A stretch of 64,000 nucleotides of DNA, taken from assembly GCF_017875465.1 (NCBI RefSeq), contig NZ_JAGGMQ010000001.1, forward strand, positions 3,224,001 to 3,288,000, in the 5' to 3' direction. A program made the translations under genes and the position numbers. Below, one piece after another: positions 22,659-31,894 of the stretch; positions within the stretch are counted from its first letter, which is position 1; each line of letters starts with the position of its first letter. The notes beneath the pieces are model-generated. The model did no database searches and was not told where the DNA came from. It saw only the letters and a program-made list of their open reading frames with translations. This stretch comes from Winslowiella toletana. Lineage in GTDB: Bacteria > Pseudomonadota > Gammaproteobacteria > Enterobacterales > Enterobacteriaceae.

Positions 22659-23092
22659 CCTTGATACCCGCAACCCTGGGCGGGCTACTGTTTCGAACCT
22701 TCCGGCTTAATTTTAATAACTATAAGATCGCTCTGTTGATGGTGATTCCGACAGAATAAACCGCTTTTATTTCGCTACTCACTCAGTGAAATTGTCGAAG
22801 CTACTCGCTCTGCTCCAGATGCTTAATTTTAGCTGATAATCGCGAAGCTGCGTTTGTCGTTTGCCTGCCAACTTTTTCGCGGTTATGGTAAATACACAAC
22901 TCTAACGAGAAATTAGCAAGGGCATTACTTCCCCTGTACCTGGGTTGTGGAAATGATTTCCATAACCTGAGAATAAAACCCAAAGGTCTGCCTTCTTCTG
23001 GCATCGTCTGTGCGACGCTTTACGTTGTTGCGCAGCGCAAATGGCAAGCGAACAGAGTCAGCAGAATCAGTACCTTAAGCCTGGAGGCAAAG
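22659..23092. other. leu-ilvI intergenic region without leuO
   Basis: E. coli has leuO here; no LysR-type frame or remnant is visible on either strand. The region is AT-rich in its first half. It includes a 25-bp imperfect palindrome at 22943-22967 (GGTTGTGGAAATGATTTCCATAACC apart from its length, two mismatched positions) about 125 bases before ilvI. A GGAGG ribosome site precedes ilvI. In E. coli this stretch carries Lrp sites for ilvIH; Lrp sites cannot be assigned by eye here. Confidence 0.6.
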
Positions 23093-24817
23093 ATGGAGAT
23101 GTTGTCAGGAGCCGAGATGGTCGTCCGGTCGTTGATCGATCAGGGCGTGAAGCATGTGTTCGGTTATCCGGGCGGAGCGGTACTCGATATTTATGACGCT
23201 CTGCAAACGGTCGGCGGTGTCGACCATGTGCTGGTGCGTCACGAGCAGGGCGCGGTGCATATGGCCGATGGCTATGCGCGCGCGACCGGTGAAGTCGGCG
23301 TGGTGCTGGTGACCTCCGGTCCGGGCGCCACTAATGCGATTACCGGTATCGCCACCGCTTATATGGATTCGATTCCGATGGTGGTGTTGTCCGGACAGGT
23401 AGCGTCATCGCTGATTGGTTACGATGCGTTCCAGGAGTGCGATATGGTGGGGATCTCCCGCCCGGTGGTCAAACACAGCTTCCTGGTTAAGCATACCGAA
23501 GATATCCCCGGTGTCATTAAGAAAGCCTTCTGGCTGGCGGCCACCGGTCGTCCTGGCCCGGTGGTCATCGATCTGCCAAAAGATATTCTTAATCCGGCAA
23601 ATAAATTGCCGTACGCCTGGCCGGAGTCGGTGAGCATGCGTTCATATAACCCGACCACGCAGGGGCACAAAGGTCAGATTAAGCGAGCGCTGCAAACGCT
23701 GTTAGCGGCGCAGCAACCGGTAATTTACGCTGGTGGCGGGGTGATTAACGCCGGGTGCCATGATCAGCTGAAAACCCTGGCGGAAAAACTCAATCTGCCG
23801 GTGACCACTTCGCTGATGGGACTGGGCGCGTTCCCGGGCACTCACCGTCAGTGCGTTGGCATGCTGGGCATGCACGGCACCTATGAAGCTAATATGACGA
23901 TGCATAACGCCGATGTGATCTTCGCGGTCGGTGTGCGGTTTGACGATCGCACCACCAACAATCTGGCAAAATATTGCCCGAACGCCACGGTGTTGCATAT
24001 CGATATTGATCCGACATCGATCTCGAAAACGGTGCCTGCAGATGTGCCGATTGTCGGTGATGCCAGGCAGGTTCTGGAGCAGATGCTGGAATTGCTGGAT
24101 CAATCTGACGCCAGCCAGAATTTCGACAGTCTGCGCGACTGGTGGCAGAGCATCGATCAGTGGCGTTCACGCAAGTGTCTGGAGTTTGATCGCACCAGCA
24201 ACACCATCAAGCCGCAGGCGGTGATCGAAACTATCTGTCGCCTGACCCATGGCGAGGCGTATGTGACCTCTGATGTGGGACAGCACCAGATGTTTGCCGC
24301 GCTCTACTATCAGTTTGATAAGCCACGTCGCTGGATCAATTCCGGTGGTCTCGGCACCATGGGCTTTGGCCTGCCAGCCGCGCTGGGGGTGAAGTTAGCG
24401 CTGCCGGCAGAGACGGTGGTGTGCGTGACCGGTGATGGCAGTATTCAGATGAATATTCAGGAGCTGTCCACCGCACTGCAATATGATATTCCGGTGCTGG
24501 TGCTGAACCTGAATAACGGCTATCTGGGGATGGTGAAGCAGTGGCAGGATATGATCTACTCCGGCCGTCATTCGCAATCCTATATGCAGTCGCTGCCTGA
24601 CTTTGTACGCCTGGCGGAAGCCTATGGCCATGTTGGCGTATCGATTAGTCACCCGGAAGAGCTGGAAGAGAAGCTGAAGTACGCGCTGGAAGAGCTGGGC
24701 AAAGGGCGTCTGGTGTTTGCTGACATTAATGTCGATGGCACAGAGCACGTCTACCCGATGCATATTCGCGGTGGTGGTATGGACGAGATGTGGCTGAGCA
24801 AAACGGAGAGGACATAA
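23093..24817 (+). CDS. ilvI: Acetolactate synthase III large subunit
   Basis: ThDP-dependent catalytic subunit of AHAS III, forming acetolactate or acetohydroxybutyrate for valine, isoleucine and leucine. The 574 residues (same as E. coli) contain [16 protein letters not shown] with the ThDP-activating Glu further on in [12 protein letters not shown]. The metal-ThDP motif is [20 protein letters not shown] followed by NLNN. The C-terminus ends [12 protein letters not shown] as in E. coli IlvI. The stop overlaps no gene; ilvH begins 2 bases later. Confidence 0.97.
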   Translation: MEMLSGAEMVVRSLIDQGVKHVFGYPGGAVLDIYDALQTVGGVDHVLVRHEQGAVHMADGYARATGEVGVVLVTSGPGATNAITGIATAYMDSIPMVVLSGQVASSLIGYDAFQECDMVGISRPVVKHSFLVKHTEDIPGVIKKAFWLAATGRPGPVVIDLPKDILNPANKLPYAWPESVSMRSYNPTTQGHKGQIKRALQTLLAAQQPVIYAGGGVINAGCHDQLKTLAEKLNLPVTTSLMGLGAFPGTHRQCVGMLGMHGTYEANMTMHNADVIFAVGVRFDDRTTNNLAKYCPNATVLHIDIDPTSISKTVPADVPIVGDARQVLEQMLELLDQSDASQNFDSLRDWWQSIDQWRSRKCLEFDRTSNTIKPQAVIETICRLTHGEAYVTSDVGQHQMFAALYYQFDKPRRWINSGGLGTMGFGLPAALGVKLALPAETVVCVTGDGSIQMNIQELSTALQYDIPVLVLNLNNGYLGMVKQWQDMIYSGRHSQSYMQSLPDFVRLAEAYGHVGVSISHPEELEEKLKYALEELGKGRLVFADINVDGTEHVYPMHIRGGGMDEMWLSKTERT

Positions 24818-24819
24818 TT

Positions 24820-25311
24820 ATGCGGCGTATTTTATCAGTATTACTGGAGAACGAATCCGGCGCATTATCCCGCGTAGTCGGCCTGTTTTCACAGCGTGGT
24901 TACAATATCGAAAGCCTGACGGTCGCGCCGACCGACGATCCAACCTTATCGCGCATGACGATTCAAACCGTCGGCGATCAGAAAGTGCTGGAGCAGATCG
25001 AAAAGCAGCTGCATAAGCTGGTGGACGTGTTGCGCGTTAGCGAGCTGGGGCAGGGATCGCACGTTGAACGTGAGATTATGCTGGTGAAAATTCAGGCCAG
25101 CGGTTATGGCCGTGAAGAAGTGAAGCGCAGCGCGGAAATTTTCCGTGGTCAGATTATTGACGTTACGCCAACGCTTTACACGGTTCAGCTCGCCGGTACC
25201 AGTGACAAGCTGGACGCTTTCCTCAACACCGTGCGTGAAGTGGCGGAAATTGTTGAAGTGGCGCGTTCCGGGATTGTTGGTGTGTCGCGTGGCGACCGTA
25301 TTATGCGCTGA
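24820..25311 (+). CDS. ilvH: Acetolactate synthase III regulatory subunit
   Basis: Small subunit that activates IlvI and confers valine feedback inhibition. The 163 residues start with an ACT domain ([20 protein letters not shown], then [20 protein letters not shown]). The family's second domain follows ([12 protein letters not shown]..., [14 protein letters not shown] at the end). The frame is open 30 bases further upstream into ilvI, but the ATG at 24820 reproduces the E. coli start. In E. coli the next gene is cra; here a 4.2-kb insertion follows. Confidence 0.97.
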   Translation: MRRILSVLLENESGALSRVVGLFSQRGYNIESLTVAPTDDPTLSRMTIQTVGDQKVLEQIEKQLHKLVDVLRVSELGQGSHVEREIMLVKIQASGYGREEVKRSAEIFRGQIIDVTPTLYTVQLAGTSDKLDAFLNTVREVAEIVEVARSGIVGVSRGDRIMR

Positions 25312-25319
25312 CAGACGGT

Positions 25320-25344
25320 AGCCGGACGCCTTGCGCGTCCGGCT
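25320..25344. terminator. Hairpin between ilvH and the 1399-aa gene
   Basis: AGCCGGACGC-CTTGC-GCGTCCGGCT is a perfect 10-bp stem between the converging stops. A T-rich stretch follows about 8 bases later on the plus strand, so it probably ends transcription from ilvIH and perhaps from the opposite gene. Confidence 0.65.
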
Positions 25345-25351
25345 GCGATGA

Positions 25352-28300
25352 TTATTTTTGATCCGCTTTATGGATGCGGCTTTCCGCAGCATTCGCCCGC
25401 TGATTTGCCCGTTGCATTCTTTTTTTGCTATTTAATACTTGCTGAGCCTGTTGAGCGCGCGTCACTCTTGCAAAGACGCGATTATTCAACTGTTCTGTAT
25501 TAATATCTTGCCATATTTCCCGAACCAAAATCCGGTTCTGTAACGCACGCTGTTCCTCGATTCGCTGTTGCTCAGGGGTTAATGAGCGAATTCTTAAGGT
25601 GGAGAACGGTTGTGGCTTTTTCGCTTCTGGCGGCCTGAGGTTTGCCCTGGCGGCGGTCTCACTGCTGATTCTCAGCGTTTCATTGTGAGCAGGATCAGAT
25701 ACAGATGCATTGTTGTCAGCAAAATCAAGAATCGACATAACGTTTCCATAGCCACGATTGGTGGTGGCGTGGAATGAGTGCAGCATACGGCGGTTGACCG
25801 ACGAATGCTGATGGATTCTCCTTGTTGATGATTGCACCACTGTCACGCTATCAGTGCCACTACTGTTGATTATCACACCAGCAGCGGAGCCTGATGCTGT
25901 TGCCTGAGGTACCGCCACACTTACCTGCTGTTCAGCGCTGATTGCCGCTACTGTTTTACTTTTTTCAGCCGGTTTGTCGGTTATCTGGTTATTATTCTGA
26001 GTGCTGGCGTTATTGTCATTGTCGCCATCATCGTCGGCGACATATTCCGGTGGCATTTGTTGCTGTTTTTGCCGCAATTGCGCCTGCTGCTCTTCCTCAA
26101 GTTGCAGGATGAACTGCTCTCTCATTAATTCCAGCTCCTCCGTCAGCTGCTGGTAATCTTTATCACGTTTTGCGCGATCGGCTTCGCAGATAAGATCTCG
26201 TTGGTTATCACGTTCAGCACAATACTGGTTGTGCTCTTCACTGAAGGCTCGGGTCGTGGCAATTATCTCACCGACAATAAGAATCAGGTCGGCTATTCCC
26301 GCAGATACTGGCTCAGGAGAGATATTCTGCCGGCGCTGAATATGGAGCTGATAGGGAGTATAGGCGCCGCTGCCCGTCATATCATAAATCTCTGCACGGG
26401 TTTGATTAGTATATTTTATGCTTTTTCGCGTATCTTTTTTTATCTGGCTGGCATGGGTTATTAACTCGTTGTTCTGCAGTGTTGTGTTTCTGTCAATAAT
26501 GTTTTTAGTATCAGAATAGAGTGACTGCAAATACCAGGACAGAGAAGTTAACTGCTTTAATTTTCTGTCTACCGCCTGAGCCTCTCTGATATCATCAAGA
26601 ATCTCATTGATCATATCGATGTTCGCTAAAATTGCGCCAATTATAGCTTCGTTTAACTTATCGGACGTCGCTGTTTTTATATGACTTCCTGCGCTGTTGA
26701 TTCTTTTTATCGGTGATGGCTGTTTTTTACGTAAGATAAAGGTTTTTTTGCCCTCATTCAGATAACGGAGAAGAACGCTAATTTTACTGTTGATCTCTTC
26801 AGCATGTTTATTCACCTTATCGGTGTGCTCCAGATGGTTAAATAGCCCTGAGTGTGTGGTTATATCACGCTGCTGAGAACGTGCCGGAGCCGGGTCTTGT
26901 AATGCCATCACCGCATCAAACAGTTCGCTATGGGTGCCAGGTCTGTCAGTGCTATGAATTATCTGAAATCCTTCAGGTGTCTGCTGGTTGAGCGTTAACC
27001 GATCCGGAGTAATCACCAAAACCAGCTCATTGTTGACCAGCATCTGATGCTGCTGGTTTATATCATTGCCTTGTGGATCGAAATAATTAACCGTATCACC
27101 CTCAGCGTCTTCGTTAGCAATATACCATCCCCGCAACGTTGCCAGCCCGGATAACAACGCTTTAAACGTGAGGGCATAAGGAGGGGTGGAAAATATCGGA
27201 TGAGAGGTCGCCGTCAGCATAGATTTAAGCTCTATGGTTTCAACCGATACTGTTTGTTGCTGAGTGATTAGTTTCCTGCTGCGTAAGCCAATTTCATAAT
27301 TTTCAGGGATAATGCCTTGTTTTAACAGCTCGCTCAGGGTGCCGGTTATCGGTATGAAATTCTGCGGTGCATGTTCAATAACCTCAAGTTGTGCATTTAA
27401 TTGTTGCAGAAAAGCGATCCCTTGCGCCGAGCGGAGGAAATTTTTAAGATAAATTTTCTGGTCTGTATTATTAATCTGATCAAAGCAGCGACGGACCAAT
27501 TGCTGCCAGACGATTAGTTTACTGTTACGCCAGAACGACTCCGCGACAACATTGCACAGCGCAGTATCCTGCGTTAAATCTTGCGGCAAAATAATTTTCA
27601 ATATCTCTTTCGCACTCAGTTCCTTATTGATCAGTGCCTGGTTGAGTATCAGCAGAAATAGCAGCGTGTTATTATCTGACATTATGCCCGGTGTGGCAGT
27701 GGCAAAACGGGACAGGGTTTGCACAATTTTAGCGGCGTTTTCTCGCAGAAATTGCTTCAGGATGGATCTGTCGCCTGGCATAGTGGGAGGTACCGGAATA
27801 TCACAAATCCCCCTTGTGTCAGTACTTACTGCACAATAAGCCAGATCCAGCAGGCTCTGGCAAAACTCAAAAGCGGTAAGGGATTCTGCACGTTCAAGCC
27901 AGCGATAATCAGGCTCCGGAGTTAAGCTTACACCCGATAATAAGCTCAGGGTGCTATTAGTGCAGATATTCTTATAAAGGTTCTCATAGTGGTGGGTGTC
28001 AAAATAGTGGCGGATATCCTCCTGACCACAGGCAAACAAAAACAGAATAAATGAATCTGCATTTTGCAACAGCAGCCTCCACATCGCAGTTCTGTCAGCA
28101 TAAATATCGTTAAGTAACTGTCGCGGATTGGTGTATTTTACGCCTGATAGCTGTGATACTAACTGCCAGGTGGGTGCCTGATTAATTATACTTTCAAACA
28201 GACTCAGGTCTTCCTCGCTTAAGCTATATTCTTTTTTCGCACGTTCACAAAAGGCAGCCCATTTTTTTTTATCGAGTACACTTGCTATGGCTATTTCCCA

Positions 28301-29551
28301 TAATGAGATATCACTGGCAGTAAGAGGTGTTTTATTTCTTCGCTTGTTTATGGAAAGATGAATGGGGTTAAAACGTTCAAGGATGATAGTTTCAAAGCCA
28401 GCCTGGTCGAATGCCTGGTTATTTTCTGCCTGCATTGCTGCAAACATCTCAGAACTTCTGGATATATCATTCACAAGCCCATGCTGTAACACATAAAAAA
28501 TATCATGGGTTCCGTGAACCTCCATCATATGACTCAATTCGTGGGTGATTGCCTGTAATATATGCAGAAATGGCGCCGTTATCAGCGACCGGTTTAGAAT
28601 GATTCTGCGATGTTTATCCCCAGGGAATGCTTGTGCAAGCGACCCCCGGTCCTGGTGTTCCCCCAGCAAAAATTGGTTGGCATAAGTGGTTAAATAGCTT
28701 TCGACTACCTGATGGTACTTAACAAGAGCATTATGGGTTGGCTCTGTCATTGCAGGGGTAACGTCAGCAATATCAATACCGAGATACTGGGCGATAATCT
28801 GTTGTAAAATTGATGGGTTAACCCGTTCGTTCGCAAACAGATTGGATAAAATTTTATCAATTAGCTTTAAGCATTCACGCAGTTGTGGAAGTTGATGATG
28901 AACTTCGCGACCCCGAGCGGTTATGGTAAAACCCGCTTTACGTAACTGTTCAAGTTCAAGACTATCCTCAATGCCCTGGCAGGGTATTGATTCGATCCCT
29001 TCTCGGGGTATCCAGTGGCGGAAATAGTGCCTGATATAGTTCTCGCAACCGGTGTCAATATCCAGGTATGAGGCTAAGTTTCTGCGAATCTGGATTATTT
29101 GAACGTCGGTGATTTGATCGGGGGCAATACCACATCTGGCAGCTTCCAGTGCAATAAACAGACTGTTGTTAGCGCAAGCGGCACTGACAGGGATAAAAAG
29201 GCCCTGAATAGCTGGCGCATAGCTTAACAGCCCATCTTCATTTACCGACTGGCAAATAACGATTACATCTGTTGGATGTTGCGAGGGGGCGGGGAGAAAT
29301 AACACCAGCTGTCCTTCGCTATCTTCAATACGCAAAGCGTAATTACCCGCTCTGTTTGCATTAACAAAAATAAACGGGGCAAGTTCCATGGCATCGAGAT
29401 TCCAGCAGCCCGACTGGCTTAGCGCTGTGATGATAGCGTGCTGCTGTTGCAAGGATAAATTATCCCAGTAATTACTCGCCAGCGGTGCGGTGGGCGGCGG
29501 ATTATTATTATCAGCTGGGACACCGCCACTGACACGATTTGAATCAACCAT
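25352..29551 (-). CDS. Giant protein with aspzincin-like (M35) metallopeptidase motif; putative secreted effector or toxin
   Basis: I do not recognise this 1399-aa protein as a named family. Its clearest feature is HELSH-MMEVH-GTHDIFY (residues 337-353), which fits the aspzincin pattern HExxH-x5-GTxDxxY, where the two His and the Asp bind zinc and Tyr aids catalysis. SSEMF (366-370) follows in the place of the family's usual ADS..F segment. The N-terminus (1-30) is polar and rich in Pro/Asn/Ser with no signal peptide, as in many type III effectors. Residues about 117-165 resemble an OTU fold without its catalytic Cys. A predicted coiled coil (about 1120-1165, Glu/Gln-rich) and an Asp/Asn-rich linker follow, and then a basic, Gln/Arg-rich C-terminus. 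Base use is distinctly AT-richer than the flanking genes (two sampled 60-base lines are about one third G+C). It is inserted in the conserved ilvH-cra junction, without a partner or immunity gene. AAGGAGATGAT precedes the ATG. Confidence 0.6.
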   Translation of the reverse strand: MVDSNRVSGGVPADNNNPPPTAPLASNYWDNLSLQQQHAIITALSQSGCWNLDAMELAPFIFVNANRAGNYALRIEDSEGQLVLFLPAPSQHPTDVIVICQSVNEDGLLSYAPAIQGLFIPVSAACANNSLFIALEAARCGIAPDQITDVQIIQIRRNLASYLDIDTGCENYIRHYFRHWIPREGIESIPCQGIEDSLELEQLRKAGFTITARGREVHHQLPQLRECLKLIDKILSNLFANERVNPSILQQIIAQYLGIDIADVTPAMTEPTHNALVKYHQVVESYLTTYANQFLLGEHQDRGSLAQAFPGDKHRRIILNRSLITAPFLHILQAITHELSHMMEVHGTHDIFYVLQHGLVNDISRSSEMFAAMQAENNQAFDQAGFETIILERFNPIHLSINKRRNKTPLTASDISLWEIAIASVLDKKKWAAFCERAKKEYSLSEEDLSLFESIINQAPTWQLVSQLSGVKYTNPRQLLNDIYADRTAMWRLLLQNADSFILFLFACGQEDIRHYFDTHHYENLYKNICTNSTLSLLSGVSLTPEPDYRWLERAESLTAFEFCQSLLDLAYCAVSTDTRGICDIPVPPTMPGDRSILKQFLRENAAKIVQTLSRFATATPGIMSDNNTLLFLLILNQALINKELSAKEILKIILPQDLTQDTALCNVVAESFWRNSKLIVWQQLVRRCFDQINNTDQKIYLKNFLRSAQGIAFLQQLNAQLEVIEHAPQNFIPITGTLSELLKQGIIPENYEIGLRSRKLITQQQTVSVETIELKSMLTATSHPIFSTPPYALTFKALLSGLATLRGWYIANEDAEGDTVNYFDPQGNDINQQHQMLVNNELVLVITPDRLTLNQQTPEGFQIIHSTDRPGTHSELFDAVMALQDPAPARSQQRDITTHSGLFNHLEHTDKVNKHAEEINSKISVLLRYLNEGKKTFILRKKQPSPIKRINSAGSHIKTATSDKLNEAIIGAILANIDMINEILDDIREAQAVDRKLKQLTSLSWYLQSLYSDTKNIIDRNTTLQNNELITHASQIKKDTRKSIKYTNQTRAEIYDMTGSGAYTPYQLHIQRRQNISPEPVSAGIADLILIVGEIIATTRAFSEEHNQYCAERDNQRDLICEADRAKRDKDYQQLTEELELMREQFILQLEEEQQAQLRQKQQQMPPEYVADDDGDNDNNASTQNNNQITDKPAEKSKTVAAISAEQQVSVAVPQATASGSAAGVIINSSGTDSVTVVQSSTRRIHQHSSVNRRMLHSFHATTNRGYGNVMSILDFADNNASVSDPAHNETLRISSETAARANLRPPEAKKPQPFSTLRIRSLTPEQQRIEEQRALQNRILVREIWQDINTEQLNNRVFARVTRAQQAQQVLNSKKRMQRANQRANAAESRIHKADQK

Positions 29552-29885
29552 ATCATCTCCTTATGATTGTGATTTTGTCGCCATGCAGTTTGCAGAGTGG
29601 TGGCAGACTGCATTCGCGAATAAGCATCGATTTTTTAAAATTGCAAAGATCCGCCAGCGAGCAGGACAACTGTCGTGCTTAGCTGAAACGGTTACTCAAA
29701 TTATAAACATCATCACTTTAGTTGATGTGCGTTGGGCCAAATTTTGCTTAACAACTGCGCTAAGTCGATGAAAAGCGGTTGCTCACCACTCTTTTCTGCT
29801 GTTAGATGTTAAAAGAGACTTATCCATAACTACGACAGGGCTATTCATCATCGCGCGGTCGTGGTATCTGAAGTGTGGGGTTATT
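29552..29885. other. Intergenic region between the 1399-aa gene and cra
   Basis: This 334-base stretch carries the divergent upstream regions of the giant gene and cra. Apart from the promoter and inverted repeat noted at 29583-29646 and AT-rich sequence around 29690-29830, no gene, transposase remnant, direct repeat or tRNA end was seen that would explain the insertion. Confidence 0.5.
29583..29646 (-). promoter_or_regulatory. Candidate promoter and inverted repeat of the 1399-aa gene
   Basis: On the minus strand TTGCAA (29646-29641), a 17-base spacer and TTATTC (29623-29618) form a weak sigma-70-like promoter. Just downstream lies an inverted repeat, GCAGACTGCAT at 29603-29613 against ATGCAGTTTGC at 29583-29593 (10 of 11 pair) with a 9-base loop. 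It overlaps the predicted start site and could be an operator or leader hairpin. No HrpL box (GGAACC-N15/16-CCAC) was seen. Confidence 0.3.
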
Positions 29886-30896
29886 GTGAAACTGGATGAA
29901 ATTGCGCGCCTCGCCGGTGTTTCGCGCACCACTGCCAGCTATGTCATTAATGGCAAAGCCAAGCAGTATCGTGTCAGCGATAAAACCGTCGAGAAAGTGA
30001 TGTCGGTGGTGCGTGAGCATAATTACCATCCTAATGCAGTGGCAGCGGGGCTGCGTGCCGGACGTACGCGTTCGATTGGCCTGGTTATTCCCGATCTTGA
30101 GAATACCAGCTACACGCGTATTGCTAACTACCTTGAACGCCAGGCGCGTCAACGTGGCTATCAGCTGCTGATCGCCTGTTCGGAAGATCTGCCGGAAAAT
30201 GAGATGCGCTGTATTGAGCATCTGCTGCAACGTCAGGTGGATGCGATTATTGTTTCTACCGCTTTGCCGCCGGAACACCCGTTCTATCAACGCTGGATCA
30301 ACGATCCCCTGCCGATTATTGCCCTTGACCGCGCGCTGGATCGTGAACATTTCACCAGCGTGGTCGGCGCCGATCAGGATGATGCAGAGATGCTGGCGGC
30401 AGAACTGCGCAAGCTGCCGGTAAATAACGTGCTCTATCTTGGCGCGTTGCCGGAGTTGTCGGTCAGCTTTTTACGTGAGATGGGTTTCCGTCAGGCGTGG
30501 GAAGGCGATGAGCGCAATATTGATTATATTTATGCCAACAGTTACGAGCGAACGGCGGCGGCGGCGCTGTTTGAGAGCTATCTTGAAGACCATCCGATGC
30601 CGGAGGCGCTGTTCACCACCTCCTTTGGCCTGCTGCAGGGCGTTATGGATGTGACGCTGAAACGAGAAGGCCGTCTGCCGGTTGATCTGGCGATTGCCAC
30701 CTTTGGCGACCATGAACTGCTTGATTTCCTTGAGTGTCCGGTGCTGGCGGTCGCGCAGCGCCATCGCGATGTGGCGGAGCGGGTGCTGGAACTGGTGCTG
30801 GCCAGTCTTGATGAGCCGCGTAAACCGAAACCGGGTTTAACCCGCATTCGGCGCAACCTGTTTCGTCGCGGAAAATTAAGCCGCAAAAGCAGTTAA
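29886..30896 (+). CDS. cra: Catabolite repressor/activator Cra (FruR)
   Basis: LacI-family regulator of carbon flow, responsive to fructose phosphates; represses glycolytic and activates gluconeogenic genes. The 336 residues (E. coli 334) start with the helix-turn-helix [20 protein letters not shown] and a hinge ([20 protein letters not shown]). The periplasmic-binding-protein-like effector domain follows ([34 protein letters not shown]). The start is GTG, as in E. coli. The C-terminal end ([10 protein letters not shown]) is slightly longer. Confidence 0.97.
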   Translation: MKLDEIARLAGVSRTTASYVINGKAKQYRVSDKTVEKVMSVVREHNYHPNAVAAGLRAGRTRSIGLVIPDLENTSYTRIANYLERQARQRGYQLLIACSEDLPENEMRCIEHLLQRQVDAIIVSTALPPEHPFYQRWINDPLPIIALDRALDREHFTSVVGADQDDAEMLAAELRKLPVNNVLYLGALPELSVSFLREMGFRQAWEGDERNIDYIYANSYERTAAAALFESYLEDHPMPEALFTTSFGLLQGVMDVTLKREGRLPVDLAIATFGDHELLDFLECPVLAVAQRHRDVAERVLELVLASLDEPRKPKPGLTRIRRNLFRRGKLSRKSS

Positions 30897-30905
30897 AAAA
30901 TGACG

Positions 30906-30928
30906 GGCAGCGCCAGCTGCCTTTTTTT
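30906..30928 (+). terminator. Terminator of cra
   Basis: GGCAGC-GCCA-GCTGCC followed directly by seven T, ten bases after the cra stop: a standard intrinsic terminator. Confidence 0.9.
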
Positions 30929-31342
30929 ACATCTATTAATTTTTTGGCCAGGTTTTATCTCCGGCTGAAAATTGGCGCATAAATTCAATGTGACGCGCGC
31001 AGTTTACGTAAATTAAAGTAAGTATTGTCCCTGCCGATGTTTAACTTTAAAACCGATATCGCCTCGCGACTGTCAGATTTTGCCCTCAGTTCAGGCCCCG
31101 TCAGGCGCTAACGCCCTGTGCATTCCTTCAGAAATACCTTAAAATGCAAACCGGCTCGCAAAGTTTGCAGCTTAATTTTGCCGACTTTTGACTGCTATAT
31201 TTTTGAGCATAATTAAAATTAATGTGAATTTTTTGTCACTATTCATCGGCTTATTTTTTTGTTTTGTATCTGGCAGGCTTTATTTTTAACTCTCCTCCCT
31301 TTTACCCCCTCAGAAATAATGTCTTCAGGCCCGTACTGCGGC
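30929..31342. other. Long cra-mraZ intergenic region
   Basis: About 410 bases, AT-rich, without a credible gene. A TTGACT (31188) plus TAATTA (31210) pair with a 16-base spacer could be an additional distal promoter. A short inverted repeat GCAAAC...GTTTGC lies at 31146-31168. E. coli also has a long gap here. Confidence 0.4.
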
Positions 31343-31423
31343 TTGACAATGTTTTCCTTCGCTCCGTAAACTCTTTTAGTGGGAATTTGTGGTGTAAAGT
31401 GGTGAAACGGGGTAATCAGGGGG
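31343..31423 (+). promoter_or_regulatory. Pmra promoter with MraZ-binding repeats
   Basis: TTGACA (31343-31348) and TAAACT (31367-31372) form the promoter of the dcw cluster. Downstream, GTGGG (31379), GTGGT (31389), GTGGT (31399), GGGGT (31409) and GGGGG (31419) recur at exactly 10-base steps up to the mraZ ribosome site. This is the repeat arrangement bound by MraZ as autorepressor in E. coli; here five rather than the usual three or four repeats can be counted, the last two degenerate. Confidence 0.8.
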
Positions 31424-31433
31424 TGAGGCTGGC

Positions 31434-31892
31434 ATGTTCCGTGGGGCAACGTTAGTCAATCTCGACAGTAAAGGGCGGCTCGCCGTACCTACGCGTTATC
31501 GCGAAACGCTGATCGGGGAATCACAGGGGCAAATGGTATGTACCATTGACCTCCACCAGCCATGCCTGTTGCTTTACACCTTACCCGAATGGGAAATCAT
31601 TGAACAAAAACTGTCTCGCTTGTCCAGCATGAATCCCGCCGAACGTCGCGTACAGCGACTGTTACTCGGGCATGCCAGTGAGTGTCAGATGGATAATGCA
31701 GGCCGCTTACTGCTGGCGAACACTCTTCGTCAGCATGCGAGTCTGAGCAAAGAAGTGATGCTGGTTGGACAGTTCAATAAGTTTGAGCTGTGGGATGAAC
31801 AGACCTGGTATCAACAAGTCAGGGAAGATATTGACGCTGAGCAGTCGACGCGGGAACCGTTATCCGATCGATTGCAGGATTTGTCGCTATAG
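31434..31892 (+). CDS. mraZ: Transcriptional regulator MraZ
   Basis: AbrB-like regulator that represses the dcw promoter. The 152 residues (E. coli 152) carry two copies of the SpoVT/AbrB-type swapped-hairpin half: [20 protein letters not shown] at the start and a second around 75-95 ([18 protein letters not shown]), each with the DxxGR(L) motif. The start codon lies right after the repeats it should bind. Two bases separate it from rsmH. Confidence 0.97.
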   Translation: MFRGATLVNLDSKGRLAVPTRYRETLIGESQGQMVCTIDLHQPCLLLYTLPEWEIIEQKLSRLSSMNPAERRVQRLLLGHASECQMDNAGRLLLANTLRQHASLSKEVMLVGQFNKFELWDEQTWYQQVREDIDAEQSTREPLSDRLQDLSL

Positions 31893-31894
31893 AT

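Noticed and set aside
28493..28543. Metzincin-type site in the giant protein
   Set aside because: Metzincins need HExxHxxGxxH; here the residue after five positions is not the third His and no Met-turn is evident. The GTxDxxY arrangement fits aspzincins better.
29552..29700. HrpL (type III) promoter for the giant gene
   Set aside because: No GGAACC-N15/16-CCACNNA pair on the minus strand.
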